Shown in pieces: positions 52,449-61,256 of a DNA stretch of 64,000 nucleotides. A model generated the notes under the pieces. The model was given only the letters and a program-made list of their open reading frames with translations. It ran no database searches and had not been told where the DNA came from. The stretch is taken from contig JAEUIA010000064.1 of the NCBI GenBank assembly GCA_016795245.1, positions 1-64,000 on the forward strand, written 5' to 3'. The first letter of the stretch is position 1. Every line of letters begins with the position of its first letter. The translations under genes and the position numbers were made by a program. The stretch comes from Planctomycetota bacterium. Its GTDB lineage: Bacteria > Planctomycetota > UBA1135 > GCA-002686595.

Positions 52449-53972
52449 ATGCGCAACGGAGATTCGAGGGTGAGTGACAACGAATTCGGCTGGCGCGATC
52501 ATCCGCGCTTGCGTTTCCTGGTCGATGCGCCGGCGCGTGTCGACGGAGAATTCGTGCTGTATTGGATGACGTCGGCGCGGCGGACGCGCTGGAACTTCGG
52601 CCTGCAGCGTGCAGTGCGGTGGGCGCGCGAGCTGAAGAAGCCGTTGGTCGTGCTGGAGGCGTTGCGCGCGGATTATCTGCATGCGAGCGATCGTTTCCAC
52701 CGCTTCGTGCTCGACGGGATGCGCTACAACGAGCGTGCGCTGGAGAACAAGAACGTCCTCTACTACCCGTTCGTGGAGCGCACCGCCGGCGCGGGCAAAG
52801 GGCTGATCGCAGCGCTCGGGAAACACGCGTGCGTGCTCGTCACGGACGACTACCCGTGTTTCTTCCTGCCGCGCATGCTCGAACGCGCGAGTCGCGACGT
52901 GCGAGCGCGCTTCGAGGCCGTCGATTCGAACGGATTGCTCCCCATGCGCGCGGCGGATCGTGCCTTTGCGCGCGCCTTCGACTTGCGCCGGTACTTGCAG
53001 CGTGAGTTGCGTCCGCATCTGGAGTTGATGCCGAGCAAGGATCCGCTCGCTCGCGTGGAGCTGCCGGTCCTGTCGCAGCTGCCGGCCGACATCGTGCGCC
53101 GCTGGCCGCGCGCCGACGCACGACTCTTGGCGGGGACGACCGCCGCGTTGTCGGAGCTGCCCATCGACCACGACGTCGCTGCGACGACGCTCGAAGGCGG
53201 TGCGGGCGCGGGCGAGCGTGTCTTGAAGCGCTTCGTGGACGAACGCCTCGCAAGCTACGACTCCGATCGCAACGACGTCGACGTCGAAGCCACCAGCGGA
53301 CTTTCGCCCTATCTGCACTTCGGACATGTCGGAGCACACCAGGTCTTCGAGCGCATCGCGAGCCTGGAGCAGTGGTCGCTGGACGAACTGAGTTCGAAGC
53401 ACAGCGGCACGCGCGCCGGCTGGTGGGGGATGAGCGCTGCGTCCGAGGCGTTCCTCGATCAGCTCGTGACCTGGCGGGAGCTCGGCTTCAATGCCTGCGC
53501 GCACGTCGACGGGTACGACACCTACGCGGCCCTGCCGGCGTGGGCGCGCGAGACGCTGGAGTTGCACGCCGCCGACGAGCGCCCGGAGTGCTACACGCTC
53601 AAGCAATTCGAGAACGCAGCGACGCACGACGAGCTGTGGAATGCGGCGCAGAATCAGCTGCGCGCCCAGGGCGTGATCCACAACTACCTGCGGATGCTGT
53701 GGGGCAAGAAGATCCTGCATTGGAGCAAGTCACCGCGCGCCGCGCTCGCGACGATGATCGAGCTGAACGACAAGTACGCGCTCGACGGGCGCGACCCGAA
53801 TTCGTACTGCGGCATCCTCTGGACGCTGGGCAAGTTCGACCGTCCGTGGGGGCCCGAGCGACCGATCTTCGGCAAGGTGCGTTACATGACGAGCGACAAC
53901 ACGCGGCGCAAGCTGAAGGTCGGTGCGTACATCGAGCGTTGGTCGTCGCAAGACTCGCTCTTCAAGGGCTGA
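52449..53972 (+). CDS. phr: Class II CPD photolyase
   Basis: This 507-residue flavoprotein repairs UV-induced cyclobutane pyrimidine dimers using blue light. The C-terminal FAD/DNA region is clearly class II: NYLRMLWGKKILHWSKSP, ELNDKYALDGRDPNSYCGIL, WTLGKFDRPWGPERPIFGKV and YMTSDNTRRKL. The N-terminal part shows FVLYWMTSARRTRWNFGLQR, the antenna domain start. The conserved tryptophan-rich electron path is plausible (WNAAQNQLRA, RMLWG). ATG 52449 is used; GTG 52470 with GGAG eight bases before it is an alternative start. It opens the stress locus that runs to the window end. Confidence 0.95.
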   Translation: MRNGDSRVSDNEFGWRDHPRLRFLVDAPARVDGEFVLYWMTSARRTRWNFGLQRAVRWARELKKPLVVLEALRADYLHASDRFHRFVLDGMRYNERALENKNVLYYPFVERTAGAGKGLIAALGKHACVLVTDDYPCFFLPRMLERASRDVRARFEAVDSNGLLPMRAADRAFARAFDLRRYLQRELRPHLELMPSKDPLARVELPVLSQLPADIVRRWPRADARLLAGTTAALSELPIDHDVAATTLEGGAGAGERVLKRFVDERLASYDSDRNDVDVEATSGLSPYLHFGHVGAHQVFERIASLEQWSLDELSSKHSGTRAGWWGMSAASEAFLDQLVTWRELGFNACAHVDGYDTYAALPAWARETLELHAADERPECYTLKQFENAATHDELWNAAQNQLRAQGVIHNYLRMLWGKKILHWSKSPRAALATMIELNDKYALDGRDPNSYCGILWTLGKFDRPWGPERPIFGKVRYMTSDNTRRKLKVGAYIERWSSQDSLFKG

Positions 53973-53981
53973 CGCGTAGCG

Positions 53982-54440
53982 CTAGCCGAAGATCTTCGTC
54001 AACTGCTCGAGACGGTAGTCGAAGATGCGCTCGATGTCCGGGCGCACCAGCAGTCGATTGACGAACGCTCCGCCGAGCACCGAATAACGAACTGAGTCAC
54101 CGACGCGCGTCTTGCCGCCCAGATCCTCGAACGTGTGATGGTGCAGCCACGAGCGATACGGGCCGCGCACCTGCTCGTCCGCGAAGTGGTACGGCGGATT
54201 CCAATCCAGGATGCGGCTGCGCCAGCGCAAGGGTATGCCACGCACCTTGAGCTTGTAGTCGATCAAGGTTCCTTCGCCGATCGTAGGTGTCGAACTCCCG
54301 ACGATGTGAAAATGCATCCAGGGCGGCGTCAGATGATCGAGGTTCTTCGGATCGCAGAAGAAGGCAAAGACCTCGTCGATTCCGCGCGGAACGATCAATT
54401 CGCGCTCGAGCAGGAAGGCCCCTTGCGTTGAAGATGTCAT
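53982..54440 (-). CDS. SRPBCC-family lipid/ligand-binding protein
   Basis: This 152-residue protein has a START/Bet v1-like fold: LLERELIVPRGIDEVFAFFC, NLDHLTPPWMHFHIV, GTLIDYKLKVRGIPLRWRSR, PYHFADEQVRGPYRSWLHHH and FEDLGGKTRVGDSVRY are typical of SRPBCC members annotated as cell-division-inhibitor-like or cyclase-like. Such genes often lie beside photolyases. ATG 54440 is used; a longer frame starts at 54482. It converges on the photolyase gene with nine bases between them. Confidence 0.88.
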   Translation of the reverse strand: MTSSTQGAFLLERELIVPRGIDEVFAFFCDPKNLDHLTPPWMHFHIVGSSTPTIGEGTLIDYKLKVRGIPLRWRSRILDWNPPYHFADEQVRGPYRSWLHHHTFEDLGGKTRVGDSVRYSVLGGAFVNRLLVRPDIERIFDYRLEQLTKIFG

Positions 54441-54605
54441 CGAGGAGGTGTTCGTCCGCAGGCCACCGTCGGATGCGAGCATAACGGCGAAATGCGCGGA
54501 ATCGTGCAGCTCTCACGGATAGCTGTTTTACGTGCATCCACGAGGTGAAGAACAGCGAAGCCGATGGTGTTCCGCAATCAGATCACCATCGAAAGGACCG
54601 TTTTC

Positions 54606-55532
54606 ATGTACTTCCACACCGCTTCCATCCTCGTCGCTTCTCTCGCGGCGTTCGCTCCGTTCGCCGACGACACCTGCTCGGGCTCGGCTCAGGCACACGC
54701 TGTCGCCGCCGAGGGCAAGAACATCGTCGAAACCGCTGTCGCAGCCGGCTCGTTCAAGACGCTCGCGGCTGCGCTCAAGGCCGCTGATCTCGTCGACACG
54801 CTCCAGGGCAAAGGGCCCTTCACCGTGTTCGCTCCGACGGACGCGGCCTTCGCCGCGCTGCCCAAGGGGAAGCTCGACGAGTTGCTGATGCCGAAGAACA
54901 AGGCGCTGCTTCAGTCGATCCTGACCTACCACGTCGTCAGCGGTGCGGTTCCGTCCGGTGACGTCGTCAAACTCAAGCACGCCGCCACGGTCAACGGCCA
55001 GCGCGTCGACGTGAAAGTGTCGGACGACGGCGTGATGATCGACGGCGCCAAAGTCACGACGACGGACATTCGTTGCTCGAACGGCGTCATCCACGTCATC
55101 GACGCCGTGATCATGCCGAGCGCCGACGACATCGTCGCGACTGCCGTCAAGGCGGGCTCGTTCAAGACGCTCGCCGCGGCCTTGGATGCAGCCGCACTGG
55201 TCAAGGCCCTGCAGGGTGACGGACCCTTCACCGTGTTCGCGCCGACGGACGAGGCCTTCGCGGCACTGCCGGCCGGCACCGTGGAGAACTTGCTGAAGCC
55301 TGAGAACAAGGATCAGCTCGCGAACATCTTGAAGTTCCACGTCGTCTCGGGTCGTGTGTTCTCGGACGCGGCGGCCAAGGGCGCGACTGTCGCCACACTT
55401 CAAGGCGGCAAGCTCGAAACGCGCACCGTCGACGGTGCGGTCATGGTGAACAAGGCGCGCGTCGTCAAGGCGGACATCGACGCCAAGAACGGCGTGATCC
55501 ACGTGATCGACCGCGTGTTGCTCCCCGAGTGA
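54606..55532 (+). CDS. Exported protein with two fasciclin domains
   Basis: This 308-residue protein has a signal peptide ([18 protein letters not shown]) and two FAS1 domains, about 38-170 and 172-306. Each contains [17 protein letters not shown] (about 77 and 212), a YHVVSG/FHVVSG H-box (about 118 and 253) and a [10 protein letters not shown] end. The two domains are close copies of each other. FAS1 proteins mediate adhesion. ATG 54606 follows AAAGGA by seven bases. The ECF sigma/anti-sigma pair lies directly downstream, as fasciclin genes do in the mycobacterial SigK/RskA regulon. Confidence 0.93.
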   Translation: MYFHTASILVASLAAFAPFADDTCSGSAQAHAVAAEGKNIVETAVAAGSFKTLAAALKAADLVDTLQGKGPFTVFAPTDAAFAALPKGKLDELLMPKNKALLQSILTYHVVSGAVPSGDVVKLKHAATVNGQRVDVKVSDDGVMIDGAKVTTTDIRCSNGVIHVIDAVIMPSADDIVATAVKAGSFKTLAAALDAAALVKALQGDGPFTVFAPTDEAFAALPAGTVENLLKPENKDQLANILKFHVVSGRVFSDAAAKGATVATLQGGKLETRTVDGAVMVNKARVVKADIDAKNGVIHVIDRVLLPE

Positions 55533-55588
55533 AGAGTGGCTTGCACCGCAGTGCCCTGTGGCCGAACCCCGGCAGCCGTTGATAGAGT

Positions 55589-55620
55589 GCGTCGGCGTTT
55601 CGCTCGCGAAGCGCCGACGC
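55589..55620 (+). terminator. Hairpin between fasciclin and sigma-factor genes
   Basis: GCGTCGGCG (55589-55597) pairs with CGCCGACGC (55612-55620), extended by TTCG/CGAA around a CTCG loop. Followed by GCTTGACTTGG, not a real T run, so it may be a weak terminator or attenuator. Confidence 0.5.
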
Positions 55621-55664
55621 GCTTGACTTGGAGATCCCAGTCGGGATCACGTGCACAACGAAGC

Positions 55665-56231
55665 ATGAACGCCAGCCAGACCGAGGCCGCCCTGCTGCTC
55701 CCGCGCATCGCGCGCGGTGAGGCGGATGCCGTGCAGGCCTGCATCGATCGCTATGGGCCGTTGGTCTGGTCGCTCGCGAAGCGCATGAATCGCGATGTGA
55801 CGACGCTCGAAGACGTCGTTCAGGACATCTTCATCGCCATCTGGAAGAACGCCGGCAGCTACGACCCGAAGCTCGGTTCGGAATCGACCTTCATCGCGAC
55901 CATCGCGCGCCGCAAGGTGATCGATCAACACCGCAAGAAGCAGCGCGCGCCCAAGCAGGAACCGATCGAAGAAGCGAGCATCGTCGGCGAAGACGCGGGC
56001 CTCGAAGGCGTCGACCTGGGTGACGACGCGCGCCGCGCACGCGAAGTCCTGCGGCAACTGAAGCCTGAACAACGCAGCTTGATCCTGATGTCCGTCGTGC
56101 AGGGCCTGACGCATCAGGAGATCGCGAATCGTACGGACATTCCGCTCGGCACCATCAAGAGTCATATCCGTCGCGGGCTGGAACGTGCGGCGCAGTTGCT
56201 GCGCCCCTCCGACGAGGAGGTGCAGCCATGA
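55665..56231 (+). CDS. ECF RNA polymerase sigma factor (SigK-like)
   Basis: This 188-residue sigma-70-family ECF factor has region 2 at about 25-90 (YGPLVWSLAKRMNRDVTTLE, VVQDIFIAIWKNAGSYDP, ESTFIATIARRKVIDQHRKK) and region 4 at about 125-180 (LRQLKPEQRSLILMSVVQGL, HQEIANRTDIPLGTIKSHIR). It directs transcription of a stress regulon. It overlaps the downstream anti-sigma gene by four bases (ATGA), so the pair is co-translated. With an RskA-type partner and a fasciclin neighbour, a SigK-like role is the best guess. Confidence 0.93.
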   Translation: MNASQTEAALLLPRIARGEADAVQACIDRYGPLVWSLAKRMNRDVTTLEDVVQDIFIAIWKNAGSYDPKLGSESTFIATIARRKVIDQHRKKQRAPKQEPIEEASIVGEDAGLEGVDLGDDARRAREVLRQLKPEQRSLILMSVVQGLTHQEIANRTDIPLGTIKSHIRRGLERAAQLLRPSDEEVQP

Positions 56232-56983
56232 GGCGTGTCGTGCCGAAGACCTGGGATCAGCGCACGCTCGATCTCGCGCTGGACGAAGTCACGTTCGGCC
56301 TCTCGTCCGCTGAACTCGAGGAACTGCTCGCGCGTGTTGACCGGCGCGACCTGGCGCCGCTGGAGCACGCAGTTGCGGCAGTGAACGTGGCTGCACTCGG
56401 GCCCCTCGAAGCGCCGCCGGCCGATTTCATGCGGAGGCTGAAGGCCGACGCGAGCGCCTACATGCCGGTTGCGAGCGTGCCGACTCCGGTCGTGCGCGTG
56501 CCCGTGGTCGCGTGGATCGGTTGGGCGGTTGCGGCGGCACTGCTCGTCGCGTTCTTCGTGCGCGAGAACTTCGTGAGCGCGCCCAGCGCCGGAGCAGCGC
56601 GCGCGGCGCTCGTCGCGCAGGCCACAGACGTGCTGCAAGTGCCGTGGAAAGCGACGGACGATCCGCTCGCCGGCGCCGTGTCGGGTGATGTCGTGTGGAG
56701 CGGGGCGAAGCAGGAAGGTTACATGCGCTTTCGCGGTCTGCCGCCGAATGATCCGAAGGTCAGCCAGTATCAACTGTGGATCTTCGATACGACGCGCGCC
56801 GAGTGGGAAGCCAGGCCTGTGGACGGCGGTGTGTTCGACGTGACCGCAGACGCGGAAGTCGTCGTCCCGATCCGCGCCAAGCTCGAAGTGCGCGAGCCCA
56901 AGCTGTTCGGAGTGACACTCGAAGCTCCCGGCGGTGTCGTCGTTTCGAAGCGCGAGCACCTGCTCGCAGTCGCTAGCTTGTGA
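56228..56983 (+). CDS. RskA-type anti-sigma factor
   Basis: This 251-residue protein has a cytoplasmic N-terminal region (WDQRTLDLALDEVTFGLSS) that should bind the sigma factor, one membrane helix (WIGWAVAAALLVAFFV, about 97-112) and an extracytoplasmic RskA (anti-sigma-K) domain: YMRFRGLPPNDPKVSQYQLW, ARPVDGGVFDV and FGVTLEAPGGVVVSKREHLL. RskA proteins release sigma after regulated proteolysis. No zinc-binding HxxxCxxC motif is seen, in keeping with RskA types. The gene's 3' end overlaps the convergent B12-binding gene by 11 bases. Confidence 0.9.
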   Translation: MRRVVPKTWDQRTLDLALDEVTFGLSSAELEELLARVDRRDLAPLEHAVAAVNVAALGPLEAPPADFMRRLKADASAYMPVASVPTPVVRVPVVAWIGWAVAAALLVAFFVRENFVSAPSAGAARAALVAQATDVLQVPWKATDDPLAGAVSGDVVWSGAKQEGYMRFRGLPPNDPKVSQYQLWIFDTTRAEWEARPVDGGVFDVTADAEVVVPIRAKLEVREPKLFGVTLEAPGGVVVSKREHLLAVASL

Positions 56984-58031
56984 GCTGGTTCGCGAGATCG
57001 ACCGCGGCTTGAGGCGAGGCTGCGAAGGCGTCCGCCCCGATCCGCTGCCACGTGGCGGGCTCATCCCGGAACGCGGACCCACCGACGATCACGCGCACAT
57101 GCGGCCGTACGTTCTTCAGAGCTGCAACCATCGTCTGCGCCGTCTTGCGTTGCGTGTCGAGCGTCGCGCCCAATGCCACTAGATCGACGTCGAAGCGCGT
57201 GACGATTCGCACCAGATCGTCGACGGGAGTGTTCGCGCCGAGGCAGATCGACCTCCAACCCGCCAGCTCGAAAAAGGCCGAGACCACATGGACGCCCAGG
57301 TCGTGGGCGTCTCCGGAGACCGAAGTGACCACGACCGTCTTGCCGGTCTGCTCTGCGGTGACTGCGTGCGCGAGGATGCGCTCGATGAGACGTCGCGTAA
57401 CTCCGGACGCGAAGTGTTCCTCGGCGATGGTCCACTCGCCGCGATGCCACAAGCGGCCGATCTCGCGTTGCGCGGCGATCAACACCTTGCCGAGTGCGAG
57501 ATGGGGAGTGAGCTGTCCACTCGTGACCGCGTTCAGCACGAGCTCGATGGCACCCCGTTGGTCGCCGTTCGCGAGAGCAGCGATGTAGTCGCGTGCGAGG
57601 CGTCCGGCGGGGTCGTTCGGGTCGAGGGTGCAGGCATCGGCCGTAACCGGTTTGCTCAGCTCCAAAGCGGCGCGTTCGAAATACGGCGGAATGACAGCCC
57701 ACGCATGCGCCGGCAACGAATCTTCCAGCACGCTGCGCAAGGCCTCTAGCGACGCCGAGAGAAGAGCGACGGATTGTCCGCGCGCGGCAAAGGCATCACG
57801 CGACCAGGCGGCACGCGCTGCGAACACCGTAGGCGACTCATCTTCTAGAGCGGCGACGAGTTCGGTGAGTTGAGTTTGCGCATGAACGCGCCAGGCTTCG
57901 AAATCCGCAAAGGCCTCGGCGTCCGTAGAACTCTCGAGCAGCCTGCTCGCCGACGAACCGGCCAGGCCGTTGAGGCCGGTGCGGATCAGCGAGGCTGCGA
58001 AGGCGGGGTTTCCCATGGCGTGCGAGCGCAA
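56973..58031 (-). CDS. Cobalamin-binding protein with CarH-type light-sensor motif, no DNA-binding domain
   Basis: This 352-residue protein has a helical domain and a B12-binding Rossmann domain in its C-terminal part. The helical domain contains W195-x9-E205-H206 (LWHRGEWTIAEEHFAS), the Wx9EH pattern of AdoCbl photoreceptors such as CarH and LitR. The Rossmann domain has D241-x-H243-x-x-G246 (GDAHDLGVHVV), whose His is the lower cobalt ligand, and VIVGGSAF near 314. The N-terminal ~140 residues are helical and contain no MerR helix-turn-helix, so it cannot bind DNA the way CarH does. The TTG at 58031 is chosen because GGAGG (58038-58042) lies six bases upstream; ATG 58016 would be too far. 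It is divergent from the lipid operon. Confidence 0.88.
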   Translation of the reverse strand: MRSHAMGNPAFAASLIRTGLNGLAGSSASRLLESSTDAEAFADFEAWRVHAQTQLTELVAALEDESPTVFAARAAWSRDAFAARGQSVALLSASLEALRSVLEDSLPAHAWAVIPPYFERAALELSKPVTADACTLDPNDPAGRLARDYIAALANGDQRGAIELVLNAVTSGQLTPHLALGKVLIAAQREIGRLWHRGEWTIAEEHFASGVTRRLIERILAHAVTAEQTGKTVVVTSVSGDAHDLGVHVVSAFFELAGWRSICLGANTPVDDLVRIVTRFDVDLVALGATLDTQRKTAQTMVAALKNVRPHVRVIVGGSAFRDEPATWQRIGADAFAASPQAAVDLANQLTS

Positions 58032-58129
58032 CCCTTACCTCCGTTGCCCGCCTCGTCAACACTGCACTCGCAACTCTCATTTTCCAGGTCCGGGCGCATC
58101 CACGAAGCCTGACGAGCGAACAACAGAGC
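58032..58129. promoter_or_regulatory. Divergent promoter region, B12 sensor and lipid operon
   Basis: These 98 bp lie between the divergent starts at 58031 and 58130 and must hold both promoters. GGAGG for the sensor gene is at 58038-58042 on the minus strand. No clear ECF-type promoter pair or operator was recognised. Confidence 0.5.
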
Positions 58130-58960
58130 GTGACCTCCAGAGACCTCATCCTGCCTGTGATCGCCCTGTGCGCGCTGGCAATCCTCATGCTCGGTGCCTG
58201 GGCCGTGCAACGGCGCACCCGGAACGCGGGGATCGTCGACCTCGTGTGGGCCGCCGGAATCGGAATGTCGGGCGTCGCCTACGCGGTCTTCGCGACCGGC
58301 TGGCTTCCGCGTCGGATACTCGTCGGAGCGCTCGCGGGGTTGTGGTCTTTTCGGCTCGTGACGCATCTCGCCGCGCGACTGCGCCGGGAATCCGAGGACG
58401 GGCGTTACGCGGACCTGCGCGTCCGACTCGGAGCACGCTTCGACGCCTGGATGCTGGTGTTTTTCCAGGCGCAAGCCTTGCTCGCCGTGCTGTTGTCTCT
58501 GGCGTTGCTCGTGCCGGCGGCTGCGACGGAAACCGGATTCGGTATGCGCGACGGCGCGGCGGTCTTGCTCTGGATCACCGCGCTCGTCGGCGAAGGCATC
58601 GCCGACAAGCAACTGCGTGCGTGGCGCGCAGACCCCGCGAACAAAGGCCGCACGTGTCGCTCCGGCCTCTGGCGCTATTCGCGGCACCCCAACTACTTCT
58701 TCGAGTGGATCCACTGGCTTGCGTATCCGGTGCTGGCGATCGGATTGCCGTGGGGTTGGGCCGTGTGGCTGGCGCCGCTCGTGATGCTCGTGCTCGTCGT
58801 CAAGGTCACCGGCATCCCGCCGACCGAAGCGCAATCTCTGCGGTCGCGCGGCGCCGATTACCGCGCCTATCAGCAGAGCACAAACGCCTTCTTCCCCTGG
58901 TTTCCGCGGGTCGTCGATTCATCCGACAAGTCCGCACGCAACTTGAGCGCTTCCCTATGA
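58130..58960 (+). CDS. DUF1295 (steroid 5-alpha-reductase-like) membrane protein
   Basis: This 276-residue multi-pass membrane protein shows the DUF1295/isoprenylcysteine-methyltransferase-like C-terminal signature: GLWRYSRHPNYFFEWIHWLA, then KVTGIPPTEAQSLRSRGADY and AYQQSTNAFFPWFP. Start is a GTG at 58130. Homologues often sit with CFA-type methyltransferases and probably act on lipids, either reducing or methylating them. It overlaps the next gene by four bases (ATGA) and is the first gene of the lipid operon. Confidence 0.9.
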   Translation: MTSRDLILPVIALCALAILMLGAWAVQRRTRNAGIVDLVWAAGIGMSGVAYAVFATGWLPRRILVGALAGLWSFRLVTHLAARLRRESEDGRYADLRVRLGARFDAWMLVFFQAQALLAVLLSLALLVPAAATETGFGMRDGAAVLLWITALVGEGIADKQLRAWRADPANKGRTCRSGLWRYSRHPNYFFEWIHWLAYPVLAIGLPWGWAVWLAPLVMLVLVVKVTGIPPTEAQSLRSRGADYRAYQQSTNAFFPWFPRVVDSSDKSARNLSASL

Positions 58961-60009
58961 ACACTGCACTCCAACTCGTCGAGCACGGACTCGTCCCGAA
59001 ACCGCTCCTCCGCTCAGGCATCCGGCGTCTGTTGCGCGATCGTCTGCGCGAACAGGCAGGCATCTATGGCCGCGACCGTGAACGTGCGCTGGGCGCGTGG
59101 GTGGACGCGATGCGAGCAGCGCCGGTCGCGCTCGTCCCGGAAAAGGCCAACCAGCAACACTACGAAGTGCCGCCGCGCTTTTTCGAGATCGTGCTCGGGA
59201 AGCGACTGAAATACAGCAGCGGGTATTACCCCGGTGCGAGTACGACCCTCGACGAGGCCGAGGAAGCCATGCTGGCCCTGACCGAGGCGCGCGCGTTGCT
59301 CGAAGACGGTCAGGACATCCTCGAGCTCGGCTGCGGGTGGGGTTCGTTGACGCTGTGGATGGCCGAGCGCTTCCCGCGCGCGCGCATCGTCGCCGTGTCG
59401 AACTCGGCGCCGCAGCGCGAGTACATCACGAATGCGGCTCGCGAGCGCGGTCTCGCCAACGTGACGGTGATCACGCGCGACATGAACAGCTTCAAGGCTG
59501 AAGGGCGCTTCGACCGCATCGTTTCGGTCGAGATGTTCGAGCATATGCGCAACTGGGAGGAGTTGCTGCGGCGCGCGGCGAGCTGGCTGCGTCCCGAAGG
59601 GCGCATGTTCCTGCACGTGTTCGCACACAAGTCCTACGCCTACGCCTTCGAGGAGCGCGACGAGACCGACTGGATGAGCCGCTTCTTCTTCAGTGGCGGG
59701 ATGATGCCCAGCCACGATCTGCTGCAGCACATCCATTCGCCGTTCGCGACCGAGGAAAGCTGGGTCGTTCCGGGATCACACTACTCGCGCACATCGGAAG
59801 ACTGGCTGCGCAACCTCGAGAGCAACCGCGGGGAAGTGCTGAGCCTCTTCCGCAAGACCTACGGCGGTGATGCGGCGGCCTTGTGGTACCAGCGCTGGCG
59901 CATCTTCTTTCTGTCGTGCGCGGAACTGTTCGGGTACCGCGACGGCACCGAGTGGATCGTGTCTCACCATTTGCTGCGTCCGCAACTCGCGACGGAGGCG
60001 CGGGCATGA
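58957..60009 (+). CDS. CFA-family SAM-dependent methyltransferase
   Basis: This 350-residue protein of the cyclopropane-fatty-acid synthase family shows HYEVPPRFFEIVLGKRLKYS then SGYYPGASTTLDEAEEAML near residues 70-110, and SAM-binding ILELGCGWGSLTLWMAERFP about 121-140. It has the sequence DRIVSVEMFEHMRNWEELLR where the family's catalytic region begins. It probably adds a methyl or methylene group to fatty-acyl chains of membrane phospholipids. It overlaps its neighbours on both sides by four bases. It is shorter than the second CFA gene at 62026, so the two may do different steps. Confidence 0.9.
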   Translation: MNTALQLVEHGLVPKPLLRSGIRRLLRDRLREQAGIYGRDRERALGAWVDAMRAAPVALVPEKANQQHYEVPPRFFEIVLGKRLKYSSGYYPGASTTLDEAEEAMLALTEARALLEDGQDILELGCGWGSLTLWMAERFPRARIVAVSNSAPQREYITNAARERGLANVTVITRDMNSFKAEGRFDRIVSVEMFEHMRNWEELLRRAASWLRPEGRMFLHVFAHKSYAYAFEERDETDWMSRFFFSGGMMPSHDLLQHIHSPFATEESWVVPGSHYSRTSEDWLRNLESNRGEVLSLFRKTYGGDAAALWYQRWRIFFLSCAELFGYRDGTEWIVSHHLLRPQLATEARA

Positions 60010-61256
60010 GGATCGCAATCGTCGGAACCGGCATCGCCGGCATGGTCGCCGCACGGAAACTGCACCGCGACCACGACATCACGGTCTTCGAAGCCGAAGA
60101 CCGCATCGGCGGGCACACGAACACCGTCGACGTGTCGACGGAAAGCGGCAGCCTTGCCGTCGACACGGGCTTCATCGTCTTCAATCAGAAGACCTACCCC
60201 AACTTCTGCGCACTCTTGCGCGAGTTGAAGGTCGAGTGGCAGGAGACCGAGATGAGCTTCTCCGTGCGCTGCGACCGGACTGGCCTCGAATACAACGGGA
60301 CTTCGCTCAACGGGTTGCTCGCTCAAAGGCTGAATGCGTTCAAGCCGTCGTTCTGGCGGATGGTGCGCGACATCATGCGCTTCTATCGCGAAGCTCCCGC
60401 CGTTTTGGAGCGCGACGACGCGGACCTCACGCTGGGCGATTTCCTGGATCGGGGTCGCTATTCGCGCGAATTCGTCGAGCAGCACATGTTGCCGATGGGA
60501 GCCGCTGTGTGGTCGGCGCGACTCGAGAACATGCGCACGTTTCCGCTGCGCTTCCTGGTGCAGTTCTTCCACAACCACGGGTTCCTGCAAGTCGAGGACA
60601 GGCCGCAATGGCTCACGGTGCGGGGTGGTTCGCGAGAATATGCGCGCGCCCTGGTCGCGCCGTTCGAGGATCGAATCCGACTCCGGACGCCGATCGCAAG
60701 CGTGCGTCGTGCCGCTGACGGCGTCGTGCTGCGCACGCAGGGCGGTCAAGCGGACTCGTTCGATCGCGTCGTGCTGGCGACGCACGCCGACACCAGTCTG
60801 CGCTTGTTGACGGATGCGAGCCCGCTCGAGCGCGAAATCCTGGGTGCGTTCGGTTTCCAGCGCAACGAGGCGCTCCTGCACACCGACACATCGATCATGC
60901 CCAAGCAGAAGCGCGCTTGGGCAAGCTGGAACTACCACGTCACGAATCCGACCACGGATCTTCCGACGGTGACGTATTGGATGAATAGGCTGCAGTCCAT
61001 CGAGGGCGACCGGCAGTACCTGGTCACGCTCAATCGGAGCGACTCGATCGACCCGGCCCAAGTCCTGCGCCGCTTCGTCTACCATCATCCGATCTTCACG
61101 CGCGATTCCGTGCGTGCGCAGACTCGTCACGGTGAGATCGACGGCGTCGCGGGTGTGCACTTCTGCGGGGCGTACTGGGGATACGGGTTTCATGAGGACG
61201 GCGTCAAGAGCGCACTCGCCGTGCTCGAACGGATGCGCGTGGAGGTCGCGGCGTGA
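60006..61256 (+). CDS. FAD-dependent amine-oxidase-like protein
   Basis: This 416-residue flavoprotein starts with a dinucleotide-binding motif IAIVGTGIAGMVAARKLHRD then VFEAEDRIGGHTNTVDV (about 3-45). It ends with the GVHFCGAYWGYGFHEDGVKS segment found in this group, which is usually annotated as NAD(P)/FAD-binding amine oxidase family. Homologues accompany CFA-type methyltransferases and DUF1365 proteins in photooxidative-stress operons, where they are proposed to desaturate methylated fatty acids. It overlaps both neighbours by four bases. Confidence 0.92.
   Translation: MRIAIVGTGIAGMVAARKLHRDHDITVFEAEDRIGGHTNTVDVSTESGSLAVDTGFIVFNQKTYPNFCALLRELKVEWQETEMSFSVRCDRTGLEYNGTSLNGLLAQRLNAFKPSFWRMVRDIMRFYREAPAVLERDDADLTLGDFLDRGRYSREFVEQHMLPMGAAVWSARLENMRTFPLRFLVQFFHNHGFLQVEDRPQWLTVRGGSREYARALVAPFEDRIRLRTPIASVRRAADGVVLRTQGGQADSFDRVVLATHADTSLRLLTDASPLEREILGAFGFQRNEALLHTDTSIMPKQKRAWASWNYHVTNPTTDLPTVTYWMNRLQSIEGDRQYLVTLNRSDSIDPAQVLRRFVYHHPIFTRDSVRAQTRHGEIDGVAGVHFCGAYWGYGFHEDGVKSALAVLERMRVEVAA

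Noticed and set aside
51399..53720. 773-codon minus-strand open frame
   Set aside because: Antisense to the 51309 gene and the photolyase; composition Arg/Gln/Val-rich without motifs.
59964..61193. 409-codon minus-strand open frame
   Set aside because: Antisense shadow of the flavin amine-oxidase-like gene.
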